Positions 45,990 through 57,612 of a stretch of DNA of 64,000 bases are shown piece by piece. The notes under the pieces are model-generated. The model did not search any database. It was not told where the DNA came from and saw nothing but the letters and a program-made list of their open reading frames with translations. The stretch's first letter is position 1, and each line of letters opens with the position of its first letter. The stretch is taken from the NCBI GenBank assembly GCA_016110215.1, contig JADWQD010000020.1, forward strand, positions 248,001 through 312,000, written 5' to 3'. Made by a program: the position numbers and the translations under genes. Source of the DNA: Capronia americana. Lineage: Eukaryota; Ascomycota; Eurotiomycetes; Chaetothyriales; Herpotrichiellaceae.

Positions 45990-47438
45990 GGTTGCGGTGG
46001 CTCTGCGAGGTGTCTCGAGGTGCTGCGCTGTCTGTGGACAGCATCTTCAGGGAGCTCAGCCCTTTATCGGCAGTCCATGTGGAGAGTGATGCATAGCCCT
46101 TTGCGGATGCCAGCCTTCTCGACATGATCAACTGACTCGCTTGTATCTGCCGTGCTTGGCGGCGTGGCAACGACAGTTTCCCCAATACTTGGCTGAGGTC
46201 TTTTGATACGAGGCATTGAGCCTCCATTGGCTCGCTCTCAACTGTTGACCCGCGCCGCTGAATATCAAACGATTACCAAGGCGCTATCCAGACCGTAAGT
46301 ACTTATATTAGCGAAACAGGCACGGGATGTTCGGGGTAATGTGGAGAAAAGCTGGGGGAAGGCTGAATGTGGACAGGCGGAGTGCATAGAGGACTCTCAG
46401 AGCGGAACGGCATCTACAGACAAGTCCCCTTGCCAGCCCCATGGGCATCTGGAAAGTCAACTGAGGTGTATGCAGGCGGAATTGCTCCGCTACCCATATA
46501 GATCAAATCGAAGGATTAAAAGGCTTTCAGCGAGCAAGGGTTTGATACAACAACCGAGATCCGGACCGAGATTAATACATGTTCTGTACCCCATCTGTCA
46601 AGGTATTCAGCCATTAACCACCAGGCGATATGCGACCTACCTGGCGAGGCACTTCTTTCTATTTTGAAACACCCAATCTGGACCGTGCGTAGATCAGATG
46701 GGGATGGCGTCTATGACACTTGAACAGTCCCTGCGCTATGCGTGCCGTGTTGTGTGTCCTGTCGGCATTGCATAGTATTGCTTCTAGATGTGCGCATGTC
46801 GACGGTGTTTGTTCAGGAGAACTTGTGGATGGCTCCACTTGTCTAGGGAAAGTGACTCGTGCAAACTGTATCAATGGGCGTTGCAGATCAGTAGCCGGTG
46901 CTCGGAATGATCTAATGGAACGTTCTCTGGCGACCTGTTATCCTACCAAATGGCAGATCTTCAGTATTCTCGGACCGCCAGGACGGTGCAGTGAACGTTG
47001 GAAGACTAGAAGGAGCTCCTTCCTTCTTGTTGGTGCTGGGTTTCTCAAACCACAGACTTCTGCACTGTAACATCCGAGAACAAGCAGTCCATTTCTCGTG
47101 AATCCCACGGTGGAAGCTCGTTGCGAGAAGCAAACTCAGAAGGCAGTTCGAAGAATAGCACGTTCAGTCCATCATCCTCAGCTAGTGAAATTCAGGACGA
47201 TGTAAGATCACGGTCGCCTACCGAAAACCCATCGGAATCCACGATGGCTGGCGTCGAGAACAGGCCACGCTTCTGTTTTTTTATCACCTCACTTCTGTCT
47301 TGCGGTGGTGTGGGGACTGCAGCGTGGTCGCTGGTGGGAGGTTGGAGCGTATCTGATGTTGCTGACATTGTTAAACGGGGGAGTCGGTTGGTCAGCGTCA
47401 ACTGGAGACGGCTCAACCAGTGGATAACTGCCAATGAA
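45990..47438. other. Gene-poor stretch with no supported gene
   Basis: 1.4 kb upstream of the permease. Small open frames on both strands overlap and have no recognisable domain. Together with the following kilobases this is the poorest part of the window. Confidence 0.5.
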
Positions 47439-47796
47439 TCAAATAGGTGGATGGAATGACGGTGAGGGGGGATTCATGAAATAATATTTCATTGCGGTAA
47501 TGACCTTGCGTTTGCGTCCTCCACTCCCCGATCCACTAGCAACGACTTCTTCGTCCCCGGGGAGCGTGTCGTCGAGCACGATGGCGAAGCGACAATCCTG
47601 TGCCCTCGCGAAAGGCCTTGGTGTTGCGCTCCAGCATCCCGGCGAGGTAGGCTTCATAGGCGTCGGGGGGATCATAGCAGATTGCTCGCACTAACGGGAC
47701 GGTCAGCCATACTGCGAGGTGGATGCGGGCGACGGCCGGGAAGTACTGGTTCGCACGGGGGTCGGAGGTGTCGAGGACGTGGACTTGAAGTGGCAT
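47439..47796 (-). pseudogene. Frameshifted remnant of a GNAT-type N-acetyltransferase
   Basis: Reading from ATG 47796, the frame MPLQVHVLDTSDPRANQYFP...PLVRAICYDPPDAYEAYLAG, followed by AGMLERNTKAFREG, looks like the N-terminal third of a fungal GNAT acetyltransferase. Near 47598-47605 the continuation jumps to another frame, where AQDCRFAIVLDDTLPGDEEVV and then ITAMKYYF continue the expected core strand. No intron fits between the two frames, so a one- or two-base indel is the simple explanation. The rest of the domain is not recognisable downstream, where the frame ends with FHPPI at 47439. It is either a decayed gene or a sequencing error in a partial gene. Identification rests on weak similarity in two frames. 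Confidence 0.4.
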
Positions 47797-48834
47797 TTTT
47801 TGCAAGGTCAAAGTATTTCACTCGTGTGCCTGAGGACGACAGTACAAGTTATGGGTCGGCAAGATTTCTGCTTAGAGTGAAATGGAATGTGATTAAGACA
47901 AAAGGTGTGAGGTCGACGGGGCGCATCGTCCTCTTCAACGTGACAGCCGGCGGGAGGAGAGCGTCTGGTGTCCTGCGTACCTCGTATGTCTATGTAGGTA
48001 TGCCTTGCCTGATGGACGAAATGCTCCTTTTGGCAGGTGTTGGCTTTGTGACTCAGACTTGCCTACTAGCGAGTTCGGAGCGGGGACTGTGTATACCAAG
48101 AAGTTTGCTTTTGAGAGGACTCATACCTCGTATCTGAGACCGTGTCCGCAATGCCATGCCATACTCACTCGACCAGATGGGGGTTTTGAAAATAGCTGAT
48201 GGTGAGGTCGCGGGTACGTAATATTGTAGGACGGTGAGAAGGACGAGTTACGAGGCTACAGTGCGCCGACAGCAGCTTGAAAGAAGCATGACCTCGATTT
48301 CTTTGGGCATTGTGTTCAAGATCTCAGGTGCGACGCTGCACGGCGCGGGAAGGAAGTTACAGTGCAGTAAGTGATCCAGAAACGCTTATCCTCCGCAAGC
48401 AATAGTACCCCCAGTTTTTCTGGGGGGCCCGCAGACTTCCCGTTACTGTAGGTAAGCCTTTAACCAATTTCTCAACTGAGTTGTAAGGACTAACGATCTG
48501 CGTAACTTTGTTCAGACATCCCGTCAATCATGGCTCAGTTATCACACCCAGATACCTCATTTACCTGAGGGATGTATCTATCACCCACCAACATAGGACC
48601 GGCCTTCCGCCTAGTTGTGTGCCTCAACCAGCATGTCCAGTGGTGCTCAGCCCCAGACGTGGCTGCATATTGAGCTGCGGCAGGACCAACATGGCCAATC
48701 GTCCTGTTGGCGGTCGTGGCGAAGCTCCAACTCACCCTCAACACCTCGATTCCGCAGCCTTAAGATGCCTTTTTCATTCGTACTCGATCATGCGCACATC
48801 CCATGAGGCGGTTCAAGCATGAACCTTGACCGCA
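47797..48834. other. Intergenic, upstream of CorA-like gene
   Basis: No supported gene. A 64-codon plus-strand frame at 48005-48199 contains two CxxC pairs, and a strong short hairpin lies at 48408-48426. The promoter of the CorA-like gene should be in the last few hundred bases. Confidence 0.45.
48408..48426. repeat. Short perfect hairpin, CCCCCAG stem and T5 loop
   Basis: The sequence CCCCCAG-TTTTT-CTGGGGG forms a perfect 7-bp, GC-rich stem with a 5-base loop. It lies about 410 nt upstream of the CorA-like start codon, in non-coding sequence. Its role is unknown. Confidence 0.5.
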
Positions 48835-50565
48835 ATGGCTGCTTCCAACACCAACAAACCCAGTCAGTCATTACCACCAGTCAAACAGCTGTTTCACTAA
48901 CAACAAGCAGACGACGATCCAGTCTCGTACGCGAAATCCCAGGTCGCACGTGTGGGGTCTTTCCCTCAGGATCCCCTTCATTCGGCGGCCTACTTGAAAC
49001 CGCTTGTCAACTATCTGGAGGAGCCCAGCAGAAGGAGATCACGCCTTGCAGGTGTGCTGGAACCACCTCCCGCCCGCCCTCGTACTTTTCTGCAGCAATA
49101 CAAGCTCGCTTCCACAGGCCGGCCTCAACCTAGCTCCTTTTCAAATGCCGACGACTTCCTGCGAGTTATCCGAGCCGAACCCAGCAAGAAGCAGAACGAG
49201 TTGTTGTTAATGTGTGGACAACCCTCACCGCAATGGCTCAATGCTATCGGATCGGAATATGGCCTTGACCCCCGCTTTCTGTTCCGTCACCTCGAGTTTC
49301 TCTCAGACAGCCAACGGGACTGGTATACGTCAACCATCTTGCCATCTCGAGCCCAGGGCATTCTGCAGTTGTGGATACCGTCCATTGTCTTCGTGGGTGC
49401 ATCGCGGCGGTTCATAGAGTATGAGGCTATGCGTGAGTGGCGAAGGCAATGCCGTCAGCACATTCGTGACCAGTTCAAAGCCATCAGCCTCTGTCGCAAG
49501 GTGGATGTGGGCAGATCGATTGTGCGCTCGGTCAACCTACACAGCGCCGATTGCATGGTGATCGAGCAGAAGATATCCCTTGTCTTGCTCGCAAGACAAG
49601 GTGGGTGGTCGAGTAAGTCACACATCGGTCTGGCTTGATCTTGGACTAATCTAATTGGTGGCTTAGTCGTCGTCTGGAGTGATGCTGGCGATGACCATGA
49701 CACTCAGTACCTCCCATTACCCAAGGAAGCCGAACATCTACCCATTGCGTTTTGTCCGGTATTCTTCGAAAAAGAATTGCAGGGGCGTTCTCAGCCACAG
49801 CCATCTAGAACCGATGACAAATCTCTCGTCCAGCCTCTATCGGCTTTGGCGACGAGTTATGGACGATCGTTGAACTGGGAGTTCGCCCGTCAATGCCCCA
49901 TTCAAGTCATTGAGGAGTTTTTTAACTTCTCAGCTGCTGCCTCGGCACAATACATTGACATGCTCGACAAGCACATCAGTGAGGCACTGGGGAAAGTCAA
50001 ATTAGCGGAATCGGATTCTACAGGCCTGGACCTCATCTCGACGTTTGATGATGCGCAAAATAGCCTTGTTCGTTACGCTGCCCATTTCCAGGAGACAATT
50101 CAGTGGGTGCGCAAGGCTTCGTCGTCATCAGCTTGGCTGGGGATACAGGGCACGATCCCCCCTACGGTTAACGTGCCTGTACACATTCCGATGGAGGAAG
50201 ACCTTCAATTCCTCACCGAAAAGGCACGGACACTGGTCTCGCTATGTGAATCTGGAAAATCAACTTTATTGAGCAACACGTCGATTGAGGAGAGCAGGAG
50301 ATCGAACGAGGAAGCCCGCCTGGTAAACAACCTCTCAAAGGCGACCACCCGGCTCACCTTCATCTTCTTGCCTATCTCCTACGTGACTTCAATTTTTGGC
50401 ATGAACTTCAGACAATTCGGCCAAGGCGAGCAAGATATATCCCTTTGGTTCATGATTACCTTTCCTTTGTTGTTCGTCTGTGTTGCCGCCGTTGAATTCG
50501 GCCCTTTCTTCTGGCGAAAATTACGGGCAATGGGCCGGTCAATACTGAACGCAATACTAGGCTGA
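48835..50565 (+). CDS. CorA-like membrane protein (magnesium-transporter-like)
   Basis: Three exons (48835..48862, 48911..49612, 49667..50565), 542 residues. Exon 1 is just 28 nt. Its intron has donor GTCAGT and a good CACTAAC branch site. The long soluble N-terminal part is followed by a helical stalk (ESRRSNEEARLVNNLSKATTRL) and two C-terminal membrane helices: LTFIFLPISYVTSIFGMNF, with the signature G488-M489-N490, and FMITFPLLFVCVAAVEF. This is the fungal CorA-like group that shares the two-helix/GMN design but whose N-terminus differs from true Mg2+ channels, so ion transport is not certain. A large NLR gene lies 535 bp downstream on the same strand. Confidence 0.87.
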
Positions 50566-51100
50566 AATAGCTTACACGCTGTCCATGCTGGCAGGGAGTG
50601 TGTCCCTTGTTGTTTTGACAATCAAGTGCATTTTTTGAAAGAGGTACAGGGCTACAGCCTTACACAAGATCCGGGACGTCCGTGGTATGACCTCCGAAAG
50701 TAGGCTGACACCGAGCGGTTGATGCCCAGCGAGCGAGAGCCAGTCGCTTGAGTCGTCAATGTGGTCCGCCAGCGAGCTCACCAATCCGACATGGAAGATG
50801 ATCGCTTCCCCTCGCCCTTGACATAACTCAGCCTCAGCAAAATGCTCTAGTCCGATCCCCGTCCACACCTCCACACCTACACAGCGGGGGCTGTGCATCG
50901 CAGCCTCACCAGACTCGAATCACTTCAGCTCAATATCATAATCACGATATCTATTTACGCTTGTTTCTCTGTTGACTCTCTGATTTTACATCTCATGCGA
51001 ATCAGATAGGGCGCTTAACATCATTCCATCTGAATGGCAGCCTAACCTTTTCACAGACTGCGCGTAGGCTACCGACACGCGAAAGGCTGAGAACTCAACG
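50566..51100. other. Intergenic between CorA-like and NLR genes
   Basis: 535 bp that must contain the NLR promoter. No gene is seen. Confidence 0.5.
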
Positions 51101-54100
51101 ATGGAACTCTTGCATACTTCCCCCCACACCGGTAAAGTGCGGAACAAGTAAGTCACTGACGAATTGGTCGACGCTTCGTGCTCATTATATTTCAGTTTCA
51201 TCGTGGTACCGGGCCTCCACGCCGAACGCCTTGAAAAACAAACCTGCGAACACTTCAACGACTTTCTCAAAGAGCTTGTCGCACACCAACGAGTTGCTAC
51301 TAATCTATGGCTCTTCAAGCATGATCTCGACATTGACGATCTCGAAAATTGGGAAGGTTATTGCTTTGCCGGTCAGAAACTTCTGGACGACCTGAAACAA
51401 ATGATGGCCGATGGTCTTCATGTGAGCCGTCTTTCGCTCATAGTGCGCGGGTCCGACTCTAATTAAGCAGGATCCTGAAGCCGATTCTTTAATTCTGGTG
51501 GCACACAAACTTGGTGGATTCATTGTCAAGAGTGTATGGTCCCCTTTCCTTGGAGCTGACGACATCCTTTGACAAAGGGCAGGCTCTGGTCGCCGCACAT
51601 CAGCAGAAACACCGCCCAGAAGAGGACAACTTACTACAGTCGATAGATCTGTTGATGTTCTTTGGTGATCCGCATCTCACCTCCGAGAACCGCAAAGAAT
51701 GGGTGAAGTTGATGAGCGAATGTTGCTGCACCGTCAAGCTGCCAAAGAGGCTAGGCTTTGAACAGGCCGTCCGCTGCCTTCAGGAACTATCCGAGAACTT
51801 CTCCAGTGTAACGACGTGGGCATCTTTAGTCCAGCTTGATGGAAACGCAAAAGGCGAAAGAAAACAGCGGTTCGCGTTTCGTAAAAGCCATCCGACGAAG
51901 TGCATTTGTAACCCTCAAATGTACACGAGGGAGGAAACTACCACTGGTAAGAAGGCTCAAATCGAGCCGCGGGAAGGTGGCATGCACTATTGCGCGTTTA
52001 GCCACAGCAGCCCGCACTTCCAGAATCTCATCGAAGCTTCTGATACAAGGGTCTACGCCTCCATCAAACCTCGGACATCTCTTCAGCACCTCTTGCAAGA
52101 CGGTTGTATACCTCCGGGTCGTTCAGATGAGCCAGCATCCATACCAAGTGGTCAACTCGGGTCAGCGCCGACCTTTCCTGCGGCTGACACTCAAGGTGCC
52201 TTTGCCAAACCGGATCATAGCGGTTCTACTCCAGATAGCAGGATCACCTCGCTAGCAGGGCCACCAATTGTCGCTGATTCTAGCGGTCAGTGTCTCGACA
52301 GTGTATTGATCGCTCCAGCCATCCATGGGGACCATGGTAATCGTTCCAAAGACGACACGGAGGCTACCACTAGTGTTGTTGGTGGGACGTCAGGCGAAAA
52401 CTTCGATGGTGATGCCGTGTCGGTTATCGAGACTATGTCTTCGACAAGCGAGCTGTGCACGGATCTCGTTCAACAACCCGAAAAACAACGGCAGACACTG
52501 AACGAAATCGGACGTGTGGATGGCGATGATCAGCTCTGGGTTGGCTCGAAAGACCTCATTCACAAGATAAAAGATGCATTGCATCTGGGAAAGAGGCATG
52601 TGGACTCAGAGCAAATTGCTCTGAGGAAAGCTCCGCGTGCAGTTTTGCTACATGGCATGGGAGGATCAGGGAAATCTCTCACCGCCCGGAAATTCGTCGC
52701 AACATCAAATGCAAACCTCGACTTGGTTATATGGCTGCACTGTGCCAACCCGGCCAGCCTGGGAGCCTCCTTCCACCGAGCCGCCATCAAACTAGGTCTT
52801 GTCGACAGATTCGAGAGCCAGAATCACGCAGCAAGCCGAACGCTTTTAATGGACCACCTGACAAGATCATCTCAGGACTGGCTACTGATATTTGATGATA
52901 TCGACAATACTGATCTTGAACTAGTCCGGTCAATCTGCCACGTTGGAGGTCGACACCTCTTCACATCGAGGCGACAAGATATCGCTCAACGACTACCGGC
53001 CGGCTGTCTCACATCGATCCGTCTAGGACCTTTCTCGCTTGCTCAGTCAATACGTCTCCTGAGGAAGCTTGCCCCAAACGCCTCCGCCGAGGACGACGAT
53101 AGGCCACTCAGAGCTATTGCTGCTGCATGCAGCTTCCAGCCGTCGGCCCTCGCGGTAATTGGGAAGATAGTCAACAGGACCGGCTGCTCGTATCTAGATG
53201 TTTGCATTCGACTGTGCACATACTCTGGCACGTTGTCTGCGGGACTGCCATATTCGGTGATCGCTCCTGGCAGTACCATGAGTTCTGGAACTCAGCTGTC
53301 TATCACTGCTCATGCCAACTCGAAGACCCGTACTCAACGATCATCATCCCAAGAAGGACTGACTCCGGCCTACAAGGCGCGACACCAAGAGTCTGCACAC
53401 CACGTTTTGGCGCGTATCGTTCGCATGCTTAGCGGTGCTTGGAAACTTCCCAAAGGCGACCTAGCGATCCACCTAACCAGCAGTTTTCTCTGCTCCGATC
53501 ACATTGACCAGAGAATCCTACAGAGCTCCATGAAATGTCGCGAAGGAATACATCTAGTCTTTCCAGACCCGGAGCCCGAGTTCCTTCCCGCATTGAACAG
53601 GCTTTGGTCGCTTGGGTTGCTCGACCCCGGGATAAAAGGTCACTGGACCCGGCCCCGGATTTTGCAGGAGGCCAGCCTCCAGTCTATGGATAACCAGGAG
53701 TTTGTTGACGCATTTCGCACGGTTTCGACTTTACTGCTCTCTCAGTGGCCCAAACCTAGGAAGCTCGGAAATGTCGTGAGAGGCTACTGGCCCGAATTTG
53801 ACTCTTTGCATTCCAACGTATGGAACTTGACGATCCTATTCGCTGACTGTGAGGGCGCCACGACGAGTTTTCGAGCATCGCGAAAGCCTTCTCTCAAAAG
53901 GCGCATCCCCGCGTCTCGTCTCGTGACAGATGCTTTTCTGAAGCTCATCATCTATTGCTCATGGTAAGGCTTCTCGTTCGGGCTGCATCAGCTGGCTAAG
54001 GACAATCACAGGTACAATGCCCGTCGTGGCAACGAACTCGAGGACCTCGAGCTATTCCATTTGGCATCCGGCCTCATGTTGTTCTCCAACTTGCGCTCTC

Positions 54101-55518
54101 GAACAGAATGCTGCTGGCAAACGTGGCCGGCTCGAGAAGGCGGAATACTCGATGATGTTGATCGCTACAACAACCTGTACCGAAGCTGCAGGCCCCTGAA
54201 ACGAAAACTCAGATGGAACGTTTTACCGACTCCGAGGTTTCGGACTCGACCATTCCTGCAGGACCGGAAAAGGCTGCCTCAGAGGCTTTGCGACCTGTGC
54301 GACCTGCCGACTCTGCGCGTGTTCTCTTGTCCTTCTGACACGACCGAGAGTGTTCCATCCTATTGTGCATTCAGTTATACTTGGGGTCAATTGCCTTCCT
54401 GGACTTGGGCAAGCGTGTCAAGCGACTTGGCGACTGGATCGAGGGAAGTGAGCCTAGATCAGCTACCGACTTCTCTAACGGAACAGCTTCTGACGATCCG
54501 GGAGCTTGGGCTGCGGTACGTCTGGATCGACTCACTTTGCGTCGCCCACGACTCTGCTTCTGACCGAGAATCCGCCCTCGAGCATGCATCAGATATATAT
54601 TACAATGCCCTTGCGACTGTTGTTCACAAAAACGCTCGGAGAGTTTTCAGAAAGACCTTGAGCCGATCTACAACGATAAGTGAAGGGAGCAGAAAGCAAG
54701 GGGCGGTTACAAACGAGGATTCGCCCAGTTACTGCTCGTCCCAACTTCTACCAGCATGTCGCATTAGCGATGCACAAACCGCTTTTTCCGATGCACTACA
54801 AGAAGGGATAAGCGGAAACTTCATGGGCTGCCTGGCGCTGTTGATCAAGTCGCGGGACCTCATCAGCGCTTTCAAACGACCGTGCAAGGAGGCTGTCGAG
54901 TTATACACCCGTGCAAGTGCCCACATGGCATTCCTGTACTGCCATGAAGGACGAGGCGATCTGGCCAACGACATCATTGAAGGTGCAATCCAGCTGTCGC
55001 AATCTGTGGACAAGAGTCTGCTGCCGTCATGTCTGGCTCGAGGCCAGATACAGGCGGCCAAGTTTACCGTGAATCACGCGCTCCGCCACGACGGCATTGA
55101 ATGCGTTGAGGACGGAAAGGAGGCACTGCGTCTCCTCGAGAGCGACGGCGACGAACGAAACGAACCGATCACGCAGGACTGGGTCGCCGCAACTAAAATC
55201 AGGTTGGCACGCTGCTATTTGACCTCGAATGAGCTGGACACCGCGAGAACTCTAACCCATGATACAATCGAACACTACGAGCGGCAGTCGGAGATTGTGT
55301 CCTCACAAGTCCACCTGGCCCGCGCGTTTCGGCAACAGGCCTGCATTTACGAGGCACAGCGCAACATGGCCATGACCCGGGCGATGCAAGCAGCGGCAAA
55401 GGAGCTGCTTGTGGAGGCGCGACAAACGGACCTTTTTGCACAGCGGCACCTGCCGGACCTTGGTGACTTTTCGCTCCAAGTCTACGAGCAACACATTCTG
55501 GAGTTCTGGCTAAAATGA
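51101..55518 (+). CDS. NLR/STAND protein: hydrolase-like, NB-ARC, HET-like, helical repeats
   Basis: Five exons (51101..51147, 51196..51421, 51471..51533, 51583..53963, 54012..55518), 1407 residues. Fungal NLRs are intracellular sensors linked to non-self recognition and cell death. N-terminal part (about 15-190): alpha/beta-hydrolase-like, with FIVVPGLH and A-H-K104-L-G-G where lipases have GHSLGG, then MFFGDPHLT. So the catalytic serine is replaced by Lys. NB-ARC (about 440-700): P-loop GMGGSGKS (470-477), Walker B LLIFDDID (546-553), HLFTSRR (570-576). The last intron joins IIYCSW to YNARRGNELEDLE. A short HET-like module follows (about 1020-1112): Y-C-A-F-S-Y-T-W-G, LPTSLTEQLL, RYVWIDSLC, DIYYNALATVV. 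The rest (about 1150-1407) is a helical, TPR-like region. Hidden introns in exon 4 cannot be excluded. Confidence 0.82.
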
Positions 55519-55931
55519 TGAAAGAGTAAAAGTCACCCAGAGACTGCGGACACGCATACATTATAGACCGGGATATACATATCCTGTGCTGTCTGGACTG
55601 TATTGTATTGTTTTTTATTTTATTGTGTGTAAGCTCTGTCGATCTCGTTAATGTCGTTGCGGTTCCCTGCTTGGGAGGCCCAGTTCACAGAGAGACTGTG
55701 CTGTTCTCTGATGCGTTAAGCGAGTGGAACAGTGCATGTGGGACCCTGTCGTCGCTGGACCAACGATGCGGCTGGGGCGCCGCATAAAATATTGCACTAA
55801 ATGGTACGGAATTGACCGAAAGGCTTACTCGAAATGGTCCCCTCGAGCGTGTTGACAGAGGTGCCAGCCGAGAGAAGCGGAGGGAGTGTCAATCTACACC
55901 TAAGCTCATTCGGAAGACTATTGGCCCTATT
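55519..55931. other. Convergent intergenic region, NLR 3' end
   Basis: 413 bp. An AT-rich stretch at about 55600-55625 (TTGTATTGTTTTTTATTTTATTG) is a likely region for 3'-end processing of the NLR transcript. No gene seen. Confidence 0.5.
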
Positions 55932-57612
55932 TCAATGGAAGATTTGATCCTGGAAGTCCGAGTTTGGAGTGCTTCCTGCTCCTCGCCGCGACCAGGTTAC
56001 TTCAAGGTCTGCTAGAATTCTCTGGACTTCGCCATAGCCTAGGCACTGTCGCATCGAGCACAAGACCTGCTTGATCAGGACAATGTCCTCGTCGCTGTCT
56101 ACGGCGTAGCCCAATACCATTGTAGGCCAGGAGCCCAAGTAGCAACGAGTCCAGTTATTTTTCCTGCTGGGCCGTCGAAGGATGGAGAGCGCGCGAAACA
56201 GCTGCCACCGTGGAGGTGGCGGGGTGGGAGGAGAGACCGGGGAGACGTCAGGAAGGGAGGTGGACTCTTTGCAGATGGACGTCGAGAAGCTGGTCCAGCT
56301 CGACGGCGACTCGAGCACTTCCATGATCCAGTCGAGGAGAAGTGACCCCGCCAGGATGTAAAGCGCAACAGCATCCCAGTGAGGGTGCTCCGGTGCCTCC
56401 GTCGCTGTCGGCGTCTGGTTCGACTCCTCAACCTCGAGCACGAGCTCTTCCCAACTCCTCATCTGTGCTTTCAATTCGGCGCCTACCACGCGACTCTCTC
56501 GCGAAGGGACCTTTCCGTACTGGGTTATGTTCAGGAGTAACCGGTAAAGGGGGACAGGGATCCCCAGCACCGGGCTGTTGGCTGCAGCGGATGCTTCCCA
56601 GAATGTCAAAGTCTCGAGAAGTTCCTCAGTGCGTTCCAAGAAATACGAGTCGATGTGGAAGTTCGGAGAAAAGGGGTTGCGCATAGCCAGAAGGAAAGAT
56701 TGGTAAAGAACACTTTCCACCAGGACCCGATCGAAGGCCGACGACATGTCCACCGAATCCGATGCATTCTGGTACCGTAACGTGAGCAGCTTCATGGCGC
56801 CCGTGACATGTTTCGGGGCGTCGTTGATCGTGTCTGGGCCCCAAATCTGTGGGCAGCCCAACCTCGAGTCAGCAAAGTGACGAGCCACAGGGATATGTCC
56901 GGTGGAGGGGCAGACTTACCGTATTTATGTATAGGTACTGGACCGTGACCAACAGTGGATCTCCAACGCAATCATGATCGGAATTGAGCCCAGCAAGAGC
57001 CTGATTGACTTCCTTGACCGCTTGGGAGTAGTACTTCAAGGAGCACTCACGGAACTGGACGTCTTTACCAAGCATGAACCTGTTTGAGGCGCAGCAAGCC
57101 ATTATGGCGTACTTGACGCTGTCGCAATGCAGAATCAGGGCAGCAATCTCTGACCGGTAATTGGAGTAGAACCCCGGATGCGCATGCGGAAGCATTACGA
57201 TTCGAAGAAATCGGTCGAGATAGTAATTGAAGAGGCCCAGTTCCAGCTCGGATCGAATGGTCGTCTGCATGGTGGGGTTGGTCTGCACGAGGCGATTCCA
57301 TTTGCTCGAGACCGGCAGTGCTTGGCCTTCGTCGTACTCGAGAAATTCAATGTCGCCTTGCTCCGGCGACGAGTCTGCCAGATTCCGACGATGACGGTGT
57401 CGCCGGTCGTAGAGATCTCTGTTGGTCGGCCAGGTGCACTCGCGCGCGGCGGAGGAGCAATTGCGACAACATGGCCTCTCCTCGCTACACTTCAGCCTCC
57501 GTTTTCTGCCTGTAAGAACGTCAATCAGGTTTCATTGTGGCGATAATCTCAACAGCTGTCCCGACTTACAGGTGAAGCAACCGGTTTTGGTTCGAAGTCT
57601 AGCCTTTGACAT
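55932..57612 (-). CDS. Zn2Cys6 transcription factor
   Basis: Three exons (57612..57570, 57509..56920, 56846..55932), 515 residues. The zinc cluster appears after splicing: C12-x2-C15-x6-C22-x6-C29-x2-C32-x6-C39 (GCFTCRKRRLKCSEERP), with the first intron splitting the Cys15 codon. An extra Cys28 precedes Cys29. The body matches the fungal-specific transcription factor 2 type: LFNYYLDRFLRIVM, IAALILHCDSVKYAIMACCASN, TGAMKLLTLRY, then VLVESVLYQSFLLAM. The C-terminus has LGYAVDSDEDIVLIKQVLCSM, typical of this group. Expected nuclear DNA-binding regulator recognising CGG triplets. The amidase and MFS genes follow, so it is the obvious candidate regulator of that pair (inference). Confidence 0.88.

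Noticed and set aside
54061..55518. Treating the HET-like region as a separate gene starting at an internal codon.
   Set aside because: The intron 53964-54011 joins it in frame to the NLR with a family-typical junction (W-YNARRGNELEDLE), and no promoter or good ATG lies before the HET-like motif.
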